Below, in pieces: positions 11,703-20,586 of a stretch of DNA of 64,000 bases. Each line of letters begins with the position of its first letter. Positions within the stretch are counted from its first letter, which is position 1. The stretch covers positions 51,539 to 115,538 of the forward strand of contig CAVRVX010000005.1 of assembly GCA_963724735.1 (NCBI GenBank), given 5' to 3'. The notes beneath the pieces were generated by a model. It had not been told where the DNA came from, made no database searches, and saw only the letters and a program-made list of their open reading frames with translations. The stretch comes from Rhodoplanes sp963724735 (lineage in GTDB: Bacteria; Pseudomonadota; Alphaproteobacteria; Rhizobiales; Xanthobacteraceae). The translations under genes were made by a program, and so were the position numbers.

Positions 11703-12395
11703 TCAGCCGCGCGTTCCGACGTGACGCGATAGGCCGGCCGATTCGATCGCCGGCTCCAAACGAATGCGCATCACCGCGGCGAGGTATTTCACGTATTCGG
11801 ACAGCAGCAGCTTGGCGTTGGACGCACTCGACCACCACGGCTTTGCCCGCTGCGCGGTCACCACCGGGAACGGGATCAGCTGCACGTCCGGCAGCCGATG
11901 GGTAAGCTCCGCCATCGCGCGCGGCATGTGGTAGCTCGACGTCACCACGACGAGCGAGCGGAAGCCCTGATGCGCGCTCCACCGGCGGGCCTCGACGGCA
12001 TTACCGATCGTATTGCGGGCGGCGTGGTCGAGATCGATACAGCAGAGGAACAGCCGCTGATAGTCGGGAACAAGGCGCGCCAGTTCGCCTGAATGGGTGG
12101 TGCGGTTTACGCCGGTGATGAGGAGGCGGCGGCCATAACCGGTTGCGAGCAGTTCGACCGCATCGACGACGCGCGACGCGCCGCCGGTCAGCGCGACGAT
12201 CCCGTCGGCCTTGGCCGTGAGCGCCACCTCCTCGCGCGGCACCCGCCAGGCGAACCACAGAAAACCGAGAACGAAGACGACGGCGACGAGGCTGGCGATA
12301 ATGAAAACGGCCGTCAGAAACAGGCGAAACCGCGACCAAGGCGGGCGTGCCGACGCATCGTCGCGGAGGCGTTCGCCTGCGCCATCGTGCGTCAT
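11703..12395 (-). CDS. YdcF/DUF218 family membrane protein
   Basis: A 230-residue protein with one N-terminal membrane helix (about 22-46) followed by the DUF218 alpha/beta domain. The family core is seen in ADGIVALTGGASRVVDAVELL, LLITGVN, DHAARNTIGNAVEA and VVTSSYHMPRAMAE. Relatives (SanA, ElyC, YdcF) act in envelope homeostasis, but their chemistry is largely unsettled. The ATG at 12395 is preferred because GGAAGAGG precedes it; two in-frame ATGs further up (12443 and 12416) are less well placed. It lies between ftsX and plsC in the order typical of rhizobia. Confidence 0.85.
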   Translation of the reverse strand: MTHDGAGERLRDDASARPPWSRFRLFLTAVFIIASLVAVVFVLGFLWFAWRVPREEVALTAKADGIVALTGGASRVVDAVELLATGYGRRLLITGVNRTTHSGELARLVPDYQRLFLCCIDLDHAARNTIGNAVEARRWSAHQGFRSLVVVTSSYHMPRAMAELTHRLPDVQLIPFPVVTAQRAKPWWSSASNAKLLLSEYVKYLAAVMRIRLEPAIESAGLSRHVGTRG

Positions 12396-12512
12396 ATCCT
12401 CTTCCCCGATCGCCATCGGATGCACGACCCTGGCCGTCAACATATCGCCAATTTTGGCCGTGCAAAGGCCGAAGTGCGTTCCGCCAGGCCCGTCGACCGC
12501 CGCAAGTCCGGC

Positions 12513-13517
12513 TCAGCCGACGGTCCGCAACGTCGACTGGACGACCTGACGGGATGTGAACGCCGTGACCGCGGCGATGACGAAGATCTGAACAAGCACG
12601 GCAAGGTAGCCGCCGAGGCCGAGCGACAGGCCGCCGAACATGGCGGCCATATCCTCGTTTCCAGCGCGCCCGAAAACGCTGCCGCCCAGCAGGCTGAGGA
12701 GAGCGAACAGCGCCATCGCCGCGCCGCCGCCGATCGCTCCGCCCTTCAGTCCGAGAAGCAGGAAATGGCGCTGGAACTGGCCGGCAATGTAGCCATCCTT
12801 GGCGCCAATCAGATTCAGCACTTCAACCGTGGCACGATTGGTCGCCATGGCCCCGCGCGTGGCGAAACTCACCGACAGCACAGTCGCGGCCAGGACCAGG
12901 GCAAGAATCGCAACACCGATGGCAACCGCGGTGTCCGCCATGGTGCGGAGCCGACGCGCAAAGCTGCGGTGATCGTCCAGGGTCGCGCCCGGAACCTCGG
13001 CGGCAAGCGCGGCGCGCAAGGCAGCGAAATCAGGCGGCCGGTTCGGCATGACCTGAACCACGATCAGCCGAGGCACCGGCAGGCTTTCGAGGGCTGCCCC
13101 GCTGCCGAGCCACGGCTCCAGAAGCCGGGTCGACTCCTCCTTGGTGTAGGGCCGCACCTCGGCGACGCCCGGCGCGGCGCGGGCGATCTCGGCGGCCCGC
13201 CGCACGCTCGCGTCAAGATCCCTGCCGGCGATGAGCCGCACCTGGATCGTCACCTCGCGGGAGACGTCGGACTGCCATTCCGACGCGGCGGCAATCACCA
13301 TCGTGACCGCGCCGACGGTCAGCGAGGCGAGGAAGGTCATGATGGCGATGACCGACACGAGCGCCCGGCCGGAAATGGAGTGCTTCGGGACGATCGCGGT
13401 CTCGCGCGACCCGTCCCACGCCAACCATTGCGGCCATTGCCATTCCGGCCGTCGCCACGGCGGCCAATGGCGGGCCAACCAAGTGGCGAACGCCGTCAGC
13501 CGGTCGGTCTTACTCAT
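12513..13517 (-). CDS. ftsX: cell division ABC transporter permease FtsX
   Basis: The membrane partner of FtsE, which relays ATP hydrolysis to periplasmic wall hydrolases at the septum. About 334 residues: a cytoplasmic N-terminus, a first helix (about residues 50-75), a large periplasmic loop (WQSDVSREVTIQVRLIAG onward), and three C-terminal helices with the FtsX-typical VEVLNLIGAKDGYIAGQFQRHF cytoplasmic loop. I place the start at 13517 because the resulting ATGAGTAA overlaps the ftsE stop and GGACG lies upstream; ATGs at 13523 and 13538 are also in frame. Translationally coupled to ftsE. Confidence 0.9.
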   Translation of the reverse strand: MSKTDRLTAFATWLARHWPPWRRPEWQWPQWLAWDGSRETAIVPKHSISGRALVSVIAIMTFLASLTVGAVTMVIAAASEWQSDVSREVTIQVRLIAGRDLDASVRRAAEIARAAPGVAEVRPYTKEESTRLLEPWLGSGAALESLPVPRLIVVQVMPNRPPDFAALRAALAAEVPGATLDDHRSFARRLRTMADTAVAIGVAILALVLAATVLSVSFATRGAMATNRATVEVLNLIGAKDGYIAGQFQRHFLLLGLKGGAIGGGAAMALFALLSLLGGSVFGRAGNEDMAAMFGGLSLGLGGYLAVLVQIFVIAAVTAFTSRQVVQSTLRTVG

Positions 13518-14226
13518 AGACATGGATGCGTCCTTCATGGATCACCAGGCGGCGCGCATCATATTGATCCATAAGGCCGATATCGTGAGTAGCGATGACG
13601 ACCGAGGTGCCCGACTTGTTGAGCTCGATGAACAGCCGCAGCAGCCGTTTGGCGAGGTTCGGGTCAACATTGCCTGTTGGCTCGTCGGCAAGCAGGAGTT
13701 GCGGCCGCGCGATCACGGCGCGGGCGATCGCGGCGCGCTGCTTCTCTCCGCCCGACAGCACCGGCGGGAGCGCCGCCATTCGGTCGCCGAGGCCGACCCA
13801 ATAGAGAAGTTCCTCCACTTCCTCGCGATAGGTCGCCTCTTCGCGCCCGAGCACGCGCAACGGCAGGGCGACGTTCTCATAGGTCGTCAGGTGGTCGAGC
13901 AGGCGAAAGTCCTGGAACACCACGCCGATCCGCCGGCGCAGGACTGCAAGCGAATCCTTCGCGAGGGTGGCGATATCCTGATTGAACAGCGTAATCAGGC
14001 CGCGCGTCGGCCGCAGCGACAAAAACAACAGGCGTAAAAGCGAGGTCTTGCCGGCCCCGGACGGGCCGGTCAGGAATTGAAAGGAGTGAGGCTCGATCCG
14101 AAAGGTCAGGTCGCGGAGCACTTCCGGACCAAGGCCATATCGCAGCCCTACATTCTCAAACCGCACCACGCCTTGCTCCGATCCTTCCGCGGGCTCCGCG
14201 CGAATCGATCCCCATGCGCGACTCAC
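13510..14226 (-). CDS. ftsE: cell division ATP-binding protein FtsE
   Basis: The ATPase of the FtsEX complex. It carries Walker A GPSGAGKTS (about 54-62), Q-loop VFQDFRLLDH, signature LSGGEKQR and Walker B LLLADEPTGNVD, followed by the switch His in ATHD. The frame gives 238 residues, about 20 more than most FtsE proteins. Tandem GTG codons at 14169/14166 (start of VVRFENVGLRYG) with GGAG upstream may be the true start. It is the first gene of the ftsE-ftsX-ydcF-plsC set. Confidence 0.93.
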   Translation of the reverse strand: MSRAWGSIRAEPAEGSEQGVVRFENVGLRYGLGPEVLRDLTFRIEPHSFQFLTGPSGAGKTSLLRLLFLSLRPTRGLITLFNQDIATLAKDSLAVLRRRIGVVFQDFRLLDHLTTYENVALPLRVLGREEATYREEVEELLYWVGLGDRMAALPPVLSGGEKQRAAIARAVIARPQLLLADEPTGNVDPNLAKRLLRLFIELNKSGTSVVIATHDIGLMDQYDARRLVIHEGRIHVYE

Positions 14227-14551
14227 CTGCAGACCCGCCTCAGCCCTTCTACAGGAAGCTTATCGGCCAAGCACGGGTCGCCGGCCTTCCTTGGGGAAAG
14301 CGCGGCAGTTTCACGGTCCGAGGGCCGCCCAGGCCTCGCCATGCCCCCGGCGCCTCGCCAATCCTGAAAGGAGAGAGGTCAGCGGCCCTGGTTAAGGCAG
14401 CGGCAACCAAGCCGGGCAAATCGTTGGCCGCGGGCAGTGTCTACGACCCCGGCGCACGCGAATGACAGTGTTGCGGACCACGAAGGGGCAGGCGCGGTCA
14501 TGCCCGGCGGACATTCAACCCCTGGCCGTGTCTCACAAAGTTACGCACCGA
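14227..14551. other. 325-bp gap between ftsE and a secreted glycine/proline-rich protein gene
   Basis: No convincing gene. Open frames here have no domain pattern and alternate with the reading of ftsE. The gap must contain the promoter for the ftsE operon (minus strand) and the 3' end region of the gene ending at 14552. Confidence 0.5.
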
Positions 14552-14929
14552 TCACGGGCAAATAAATCGCGGCCGCGAGTAGCCGACGAACTCCCCATAG
14601 GGTCCGTAGAGCGGACGGCGCGCCCAAAACCCGCCGGGGCAGGCGACTGGATACGGCGCCGCATAGCCCGGGGAGGTCACGTACCCCGCGACCGGAGCAT
14701 AAACGGGCGGCGGAGGCGGAGGCGGCGCCACGTAGACCGGGGCCGGCGCGACCACGACCGGCGGCGGACCCGCGAGCGCCCCGCCGATGATCGCGCCTGC
14801 CGCAAGGCCGCCAATCAGTCCGGCTGCGACCGCGCCAGCGCGGTTCTGCGCATAGGCGCCGGTCGGCGCGACCATCAGTGCAGCGGCAAGCGCAACGGCC
14901 GCGGCTGTGGCAGTCAAAGTCTTGGTCAT
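14552..14929 (-). CDS. secreted glycine-zipper / proline-rich protein
   Basis: A 125-residue protein. The start at 14929 gives a standard signal peptide (MTKTLTATAAAVALAAALM to GAYAQ). A glycine-zipper segment follows (AGLIGGLAAGAIIGGALAG), then a stretch of seven prolines, and a Tyr/Pro/Gly-rich tail with two cysteines (VACPGG and FICP). Such proteins are common and uncharacterised in rhizobia. The zipper suggests insertion into, or association with, the outer membrane. The open frame extends 35 codons further upstream without a signal peptide, so that longer start is rejected. Confidence 0.75.
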   Translation of the reverse strand: MTKTLTATAAAVALAAALMVAPTGAYAQNRAGAVAAGLIGGLAAGAIIGGALAGPPPVVVAPAPVYVAPPPPPPPVYAPVAGYVTSPGYAAPYPVACPGGFWARRPLYGPYGEFVGYSRPRFICP

Positions 14930-15152
14930 GGGTCCCCCCGAATGAAACGGATTGCGACTTGCTGCGACAGGCGATCGCCGCGCAGCCGCCTGCTTTGCAG
15001 GTTTGAGTCGCACGCAGGAAAAAAGCCCTCGCAATTTGTCGTTAGTTTGGCGAATCGGCGCTTATTCCGGTCATTAACTATTAAGTAAGTATTTGGCGAA
15101 ACTTAATAATTATTAATACGCGCCGCGGAGCCGGGCGGCGAGGGCGCAGGCG

Positions 15153-15180
15153 CAAAAGGGGGCGCCCGAAGCTTCGGGCG
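15153..15180 (-). terminator. probable Rho-independent terminator of the GlcG/HbpS-like gene
   Basis: Perfect palindrome at 15163-15180 (CGCCCGAAG/CTTCGGGCG). On the minus strand it is followed by CCCCC and TTTT. It lies 26 bp after the stop at 15206, where a terminator for that gene is expected. Confidence 0.6.
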
Positions 15181-15205
15181 GCCGCGATCGATTCACTTCT
15201 AAGCG

Positions 15206-15706
15206 CTATTTCAGCTGGTCGGCGACCTGGTCCAGTGCGGCCTTGGCGCAGGCCTCATCTTTGTCAGGGCTCGGCGACCCGGCGACGCCGATCGATCCGA
15301 TCACCTCGTTGCCGACGCGAATTGGCACGCCGCCTCCGAGCACGATCACGCCGGAAATGTCCTTGAGCCCGGCAAGCGTGGCGTTGCTGGCGATCGCGGA
15401 TCCCAGGTCGGAGCTCGTGCGCCGCAGCGCGACGGCCGTGTAGGCCTTGCGCCGGCTGGTATCGACCGTGTGCGGCGACGTGCCGTCGTCACGCAGCACG
15501 ACCATGACCTGCCCCGCCCGGTTCATCACCGTCGTTGTCACGCGGAGCCCGTCCTTGCGGCACTGCTCGATAACGCCCTGCGCAATCGCCTGCGCGAGCC
15601 CGAGCGACATATCCTTTACGCTGACCACGCCTTGCGCGAAGGCCGGGCCGGACAGCAGCGCGGCGCCGGCGATGAGCGAAGCCTTGAACTTGATTTCCTT
15701 GAACAT
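15206..15706 (-). CDS. GlcG/HbpS (DUF336) family heme-binding-like protein, exported
   Basis: A 166-residue protein with a signal peptide (FKASLIAGAALLSGPAFAQ) and a full GlcG/HbpS domain. Family marks are MNRAGQVMVVLRDDG, SRRKAYTAVALRRTS, VLGGGVPIRVGNEVIGSIGVAG and SPDKDEACAKAAL. Relatives bind heme or sense redox state, or are accessory proteins in glycolate and propanediol loci, so the exact role is uncertain. The ATG at 15706 follows AGGAGGCGTG; the overlapping GTG at 15709 is too close to the ribosome site. Confidence 0.85.
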   Translation of the reverse strand: MFKEIKFKASLIAGAALLSGPAFAQGVVSVKDMSLGLAQAIAQGVIEQCRKDGLRVTTTVMNRAGQVMVVLRDDGTSPHTVDTSRRKAYTAVALRRTSSDLGSAIASNATLAGLKDISGVIVLGGGVPIRVGNEVIGSIGVAGSPSPDKDEACAKAALDQVADQLK

Positions 15707-15881
15707 CACGCCTCCTTTTTTTCAGTTGCCGTTCAGTTCCACAACAAAGAGAATCTGCGTCGATTTTAGCGATAATCCCTTGGGGAGCAGTCGTGAGCGG
15801 GCGGGTTGGGAATCCGGGCGCGGTATTGACGATCTTAAACGAGCGCCGGACGCTTTACCGGCTTGCGCGTGAGCGCGTGGT

Positions 15882-16757
15882 TCACTGCGTATGAGGCGGA
15901 GCGCCGAGATGTTCCTTGAAGAATGCAACTGTCCGCTCCCATGCGAGATCGGCGGCCTCTTTATTGTAGCGCGCTGCGCCGGTGTCGTTGTTGAAGGCGT
16001 GGTTCACCCCCGGATACATGTAGATCGTGTAACGCTTGCCATTCGCCTTTAGCGCCGCTTCGAACGCCGGAATCCCAGCATTGACGCGTTCGTCGAGCTC
16101 CGCATAGTGCAGGAGCAACGGCGCGCGGATGGCGGCCACCTGCTCCGCGGGAATCTGCAGCCCATAATAAACCGCCACGGCCTTGAGCTCGGGCCTCGCC
16201 GCCGCCATTCGGTTGGCGACGCCGCCGCCGAAGCAAAAGCCGACAACGCCGACATTGCCGTCGGATTCGGGGTGCGCCAGAATGAACGGCACCGCCGCCA
16301 CGGCTGCCGCGGTGATGTCTTCGGGATTAGTTCTGGCGTGCAGTTCGCGCGCTTTGTCCTCGTCGTCCGGCGTGCCGCCGGATACGGACAGCAAGTCGGG
16401 AGCAAAAACGAGAAAGCCCTCTACAGCAAGGCGGCGGGCCACATCCTCAATATGCGGATTAAGCCCACGGTTTTCCTGGATGACGATAATGGCCGGACGC
16501 CTGCCCTTCGACGTCGGACGCACCAGGTAACCGTTGATCTTGCCCTTGGACGAGTCATAAGTGACGCGTTCGGTCGCCAACCGCGGATCGTTTTCCGCCA
16601 CGATGGCGGCCCATGCATAGTCATTTTGCAGGAACGGCAACGCCGCCGCGGCGGCGGCCGCCGACCCGGTTAACGTCGTCAGGCGGTCGAGAAACTCGCG
16701 ACGGCTCATGCCGCCATGAGTAAAGCTGTCATAGAGTTTGATGATGCGCTGATCCAT
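15882..16757 (-). CDS. dienelactone hydrolase family protein with twin-arginine signal
   Basis: A 291-residue alpha/beta hydrolase. The N-terminus holds a Tat-like signal (SRREFLDRLTTLTGSAAAAAAALPF), so an envelope location is likely. The nucleophile motif is GFCFGGG, with Cys in place of the usual Ser as in carboxymethylenebutenolidase. The acid is expected in YAELDERV and the histidine is in GVNHAFNN. The natural substrate is not evident, since no chlorocatechol pathway genes are near. It is separated by about 80 bp from the cupin gene upstream on the same strand. Confidence 0.88.
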   Translation of the reverse strand: MDQRIIKLYDSFTHGGMSRREFLDRLTTLTGSAAAAAAALPFLQNDYAWAAIVAENDPRLATERVTYDSSKGKINGYLVRPTSKGRRPAIIVIQENRGLNPHIEDVARRLAVEGFLVFAPDLLSVSGGTPDDEDKARELHARTNPEDITAAAVAAVPFILAHPESDGNVGVVGFCFGGGVANRMAAARPELKAVAVYYGLQIPAEQVAAIRAPLLLHYAELDERVNAGIPAFEAALKANGKRYTIYMYPGVNHAFNNDTGAARYNKEAADLAWERTVAFFKEHLGAPPHTQ

Positions 16758-16837
16758 AGCGACCTTTCGAAGAGTTGGGGCGAAGATCGGTGGTTATGAA
16801 AGACGATCAGCGGCCTGGGGCGCCGCGCTGACGTCGG

Positions 16838-17245
16838 TCAACGCTGCGCCGTTGCGCCGTATTCAGCGTCCGTGACATGCTCCAGCCAATCGACGTGCCG
16901 GCCATCGAGCGCTTCCTGCATGGCGAGATGCTCCATCGCGATGTCAGGCGCCGCGCCGTGCCAGTGCTTTTCGCCCGGCGCGAACCAGATCACGTCGCCC
17001 GCGCGCACCTCGCGCATCGACCCGCCAACAGTTTGCACCCGCGCGATGCCCGACATGATGACAAGCGTCTGCCCGAGCGGATGGGTGTGCCAAGCCGTCC
17101 GCGCGCCCGGCTCGAACCGCACCCACGCGGCCCGCAAGCGCGCGGGCTCCGGCGATTCAATGATCGGGTCCTGCCACACCGTGCCCGTGAACCAATCGCC
17201 GGGCATCCGCCGGGACGCCAGCGTTCCGCAGGGACGTATCTCCAT
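16838..17245 (-). CDS. cupin domain protein
   Basis: A 135-residue single-domain cupin. Motif 1 reads PGARTAWHTHPLGQTLVIMSG, including the two metal-binding histidines, and motif 2 reads VIWFAPGEKHWHGA. This resembles the small RmlC-like family that includes gamma-carboxymuconolactone-associated and quercetinase-like proteins. The start at 17245 is chosen for the GGAGG seven bases upstream; the open frame extends 24 codons further. The function is unassigned. Adjacency to the dienelactone hydrolase may indicate joint regulation. Confidence 0.85.
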   Translation of the reverse strand: MEIRPCGTLASRRMPGDWFTGTVWQDPIIESPEPARLRAAWVRFEPGARTAWHTHPLGQTLVIMSGIARVQTVGGSMREVRAGDVIWFAPGEKHWHGAAPDIAMEHLAMQEALDGRHVDWLEHVTDAEYGATAQR

Positions 17246-17499
17246 CGCGATGCCTCCGTTGCAAGGCCCTTCTTTATAGGTGGCGGGGTCGATGCGGGCG
17301 AGAGGTCGAAGAGTCACGCCCGCCGAGATTGTGTCATCCGGCGGTGCTCGGCGTCAGGGATTCGATAACGGGGATTTGCCGATGCGGCGGTCAACATTGA
17401 GGCGAGGATCAAACCTTCGCCCGTTCAGCCGCCGTTAGAAATCTGCGCAAAGGCTCCGGTAACGATTTGTCGGCCGACCGTTCCGGCGTCGGGCGCTCG

Positions 17500-18030
17500 T
17501 TATTTCGAAACCGGGGCCGCTTCCAGCGCGGCCTGCCACTTCTTGCGGTAGATCGAACGGAGCGTCAGCGGACCCCATTTGATTTCCGCGATCCGCCAAT
17601 CCGAACCGACCCGCAGCAGCTCCAGAACCACCTGCTCCGGCTTACCAAAATTGGTGAAGCTGACCGTGCCGATCGCTTTCGTAGGGCCAGTCTCTTTGAC
17701 GGCCACGGCGAGATCGGCGATGTCCCAAGTATCGTGTCCGACAAAGGGATCGTTGCCGATCACGATCGCATTCCCAGGCCGCTGCGCCGCCGGATTGTCT
17801 TCCAGGATGAGCGAGGCAAGACCTGGGGAGAAATAGCGGCGGATTGCTTCCGGATCGTCGAGAGTTATGCCCTTCGCCGATTGGGAAGAGCTGCCGATAT
17901 AAGCCTGATAGATCGTCGTTAGAAACGATTTCGCGGTCGGCGGGGCGACCCGCGCATGCGCAGGCGAGATTGCAACGAAGGCAACGATCCCCGCCATCAT
18001 CAGTCCGGCAAACAGATTCTTGAAATACAT
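17500..18030 (-). CDS. exported protein, DUF3828-like
   Basis: A 176-residue protein with an N-terminal hydrophobic export segment (FKNLFAGLMMAGIVAFVAISPAHA). The mature part begins with a helix reading KSFLTTIYQAYIG, contains NDPFVGHDTWDI, and ends in GSDWRIAEIKWGPLTLRSIYRKK. The FLxxIYxxY start and the DWRI-I strand recall DUF3828. No catalytic motif is seen and the function is unknown. The start at 18030 puts the signal peptide at the N-terminus; the frame continues upstream for 34 codons. Confidence 0.65.
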   Translation of the reverse strand: MYFKNLFAGLMMAGIVAFVAISPAHARVAPPTAKSFLTTIYQAYIGSSSQSAKGITLDDPEAIRRYFSPGLASLILEDNPAAQRPGNAIVIGNDPFVGHDTWDIADLAVAVKETGPTKAIGTVSFTNFGKPEQVVLELLRVGSDWRIAEIKWGPLTLRSIYRKKWQAALEAAPVSK

Positions 18031-18309
18031 TTCCTGCCCCACAAACGCCACTGCCACCGCCATCCGTCCCCGGGGCGATGGATGCGCGATACGGCTGTTT
18101 GTAGCGTCGGGGCTGTGAAAGGGTTTCGTCATAACGCTTCACATACGATCACGAGGCCGCGATCCCTTGAACCTGTTTTCTTTGCGCAGGCCGTCCGAGT
18201 GTGGCGGTGAAGTGACATCGCCGGAAATATCGTTCTGACCGGGTTGCTGCCGCCTGGTCGACTATGGAATGGTGACCGCGTTGCTGGAGATCCCGGACGA
18301 GGTTCGGTG

Positions 18310-18618
18310 ATGCGCAAACTGTATTTGGCCGCCCTTCTGACCTTACCGCTCATGGCTAGCCCGGGGCAGGCCGGCGTGCTCGATACGATGCCGCTCGAAG
18401 GCAACGACACCGGCGGGATCATCGCTTGGTCGCCGGACATCGCCTATGTGTATCGCGATATCGCCGCGGCTCATTGTGCGGCCTATAACAAGGTGGCCGA
18501 GATTACCAGCGTGCATCCCTGGTATGGCGACTATGTCGCGTTCAGGTGCCACTTCCCGCTCGGCTATGATCCGCGCAAGTGGATGATCTACGGGCCGCCC
18601 GTCAGCGTGCTGAATTAG
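18310..18618 (+). CDS. small exported protein of unknown function
   Basis: A 102-residue protein with a signal peptide (RKLYLAALLTLPLMASPGQAG). The mature domain has two cysteines (AAHCAAYNK and FRCHFPL) and many aromatic residues. The segment AYVYRDIAAAHCAAYNKVAEITSVHPWYGDYVAFRC has the look of a compact disulfide-bonded fold. I do not recognise a named family. The start at 18310 excludes an upstream extension lacking a ribosome site. Confidence 0.65.
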   Translation: MRKLYLAALLTLPLMASPGQAGVLDTMPLEGNDTGGIIAWSPDIAYVYRDIAAAHCAAYNKVAEITSVHPWYGDYVAFRCHFPLGYDPRKWMIYGPPVSVLN

Positions 18619-18751
18619 CTCCGGTTCGCGACCGCGAGGCCGGCGCGATTTCGCTCTCGCATCCTATGGCGTCGGCAATTGGGACGACGCGCGTCCTTTC
18701 GCGCTCACGCTCCTTGAATGCCGCATCTCGGGCGGCGAATGCGCGCGCGCC

Positions 18752-20396
18752 TCACGCGCTCCTTGCAAGGGCGCCGTCGATCATGTCGATCGTGTTTCTC
18801 AGGCCGTAGATGGCGACGAACGAGCCGAAGCGCGGGCCCTTCTCCTGCCCGAGCAGCACCTGATAGAGCATGTTGAACCAGTCGAGCGCGACGCCCGGCC
18901 TGCCGTCCTTGCCCTTCTTCGTCGCGTCGAGGAACGGCTCGCGGCGGCCGATCTCGTAGACGACCTCCTGGATTTTTTCCGCCGGCGCGGCCTCGGGCAA
19001 TTGCGAGAGCGCGTCGCGCAGATCGATCAGCGCCGCGCGTTCCGCGTCGCTCGGCTCGCGGAATTGTTTCGCCGGCAGCACGAAGTCGCGGAAATAGTGG
19101 ATCGCATATTCGACGAGCTGTTGCAGCTTCGGATGCGACTGCGGCGTCACGCCCGGCCAATAGCGTCCGATGAATCCCCATAGCGTGTCGGCGTTCTCCG
19201 CGTTGGACGCCGAGACGAGGTTGAGCAGCATGGTGAACGAGATCGGCACATCCGCCTTGGGCGGCGCGCCGGCATGGATGTGCCACACCGGATTGGCGAG
19301 GCGCTGTTTGGAGTCCTGGCGCGGGTAAGCGTCGAGATATTGCTGGTACTCGTCGACGTGGCGCGGGATCACGTCGAAGTAGAGGCGCTTCGCCGCTTTC
19401 GGCTCGCGATACATGAAGAGCGACAGCGACTCCGGGCTCGCGTAGCGCAGCCACTCCTCGATCGTCAGCCCGTTGCCCTTCGACTTGGAGATCTTCTGCC
19501 CGTTTTCATCGAGAAAGAGCTCGTAGTTGAAGCTCTCGGGCGGCGTCCCGCCGAGCGCGCGACAGATGGCGCTCGACAGTTTCACCGAGTTCGATCAGGT
19601 CCTTGCCGGCCATCTCGTAGTCGACGCCGAGCGCGACCCAGCGCATCGCCCAGTCGGGCTTCCATTGGAGCTTGCAGCGCCCGCCGGTGACGGGGGTGGT
19701 CATGCGCTCGCCCGTTTCGGGATCGTCGTAGGAGATCGCGCCCGCCGCGACGTCGCGCGCGACGATCGGCACCTGCAGCACGACGCCGGTTCGCGGGCAG
19801 ACCGGTAGAAACGGCGAATAGGTCTGGGCGCGCTCCTCGCGCAAGGACGGCAGCATGATGTTCATCACCGTGTCGAAGCGTTCGAGCACGGTCAGGAGCG
19901 TCGCGTCGAAACGGCCCGACAAATAGCACTCGGTCGCGGACAAAAACTCGTAGTCGAAACCGAAGGCGTCGAGAAAGGCGCGCAGCCGCGCATTATTGTG
20001 CGCGCCGAAGCTCGGATGGGTGCCGAACGGATCGGGCACTTTGGTCAGCGGCTTGCCCAGATGGCGCGCCACCATCTCCTTGTCGGGAATGTTGTCGGGG
20101 ACCTTGCGCAGCCCGTCCATGTCGTCCGAAAAGGCGATCAGCCGCGTCTTCACCTTGTCCTCGGTGAGCACGCGGAAGGCATGGCGCACCATGGTCGTGC
20201 GGGCGACCTCGCCGAAGGTGCCGATATGCGGCAGGCCGGACGGGCCGTAACCGGTCTCGAAGATCACCGCGTCCTTGGGGCGCTTTTTCAGCCGCGCGAC
20301 GACCTTGCGCGCCTCCTCGAACGGCCAGGCGTTCGCCGTTTCGGCGATCGCACGTAAGCCGGCAACGTCGGCGGCGAGCGGGGCGGCAACGGACAT
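18752..20396 (-). pseudogene. lysK: class I lysyl-tRNA synthetase, one-base frameshift
   Basis: It charges tRNA-Lys. The class I fold is clear: a HIGH-type motif as GPSGLPHIGTFGE near the start, and KISKSKGNG in the second half. The first half reads from 20396 to about 19590 and the second from about 19590 to 18752, in a different frame. At 19587-19592 the minus strand reads ATC-GAA-CTC-GGT, where family sequence calls for ATC-GAC-TCG-GTG-AAA-CTG; removing one A (a T at 19590/19591 on the plus strand) restores a continuous protein of about 547 residues. Either this is a sequencing or assembly error in an essential gene, or the cell has another lysyl-tRNA synthetase. The rest of both halves shows no decay. 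Confidence 0.85.
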
Positions 20397-20586
20397 CGGC
20401 AATCTCCGGCGGGAGTGGGCGCGCGAGCGCAGGATGGCGCAAGCCTCGCCTTGTTCGTCTACGAACCAAGGCGCGCCGGGTCAATTCGGCGCGCCGACGC
20501 CCTGCCTGCTGATGCTCCACGCGCACGCGTCGCGAGGGTCGGGGCTGGTCGAGCCGCCCGGCGAGCCCGGGCCGCGCGGATGCGCC

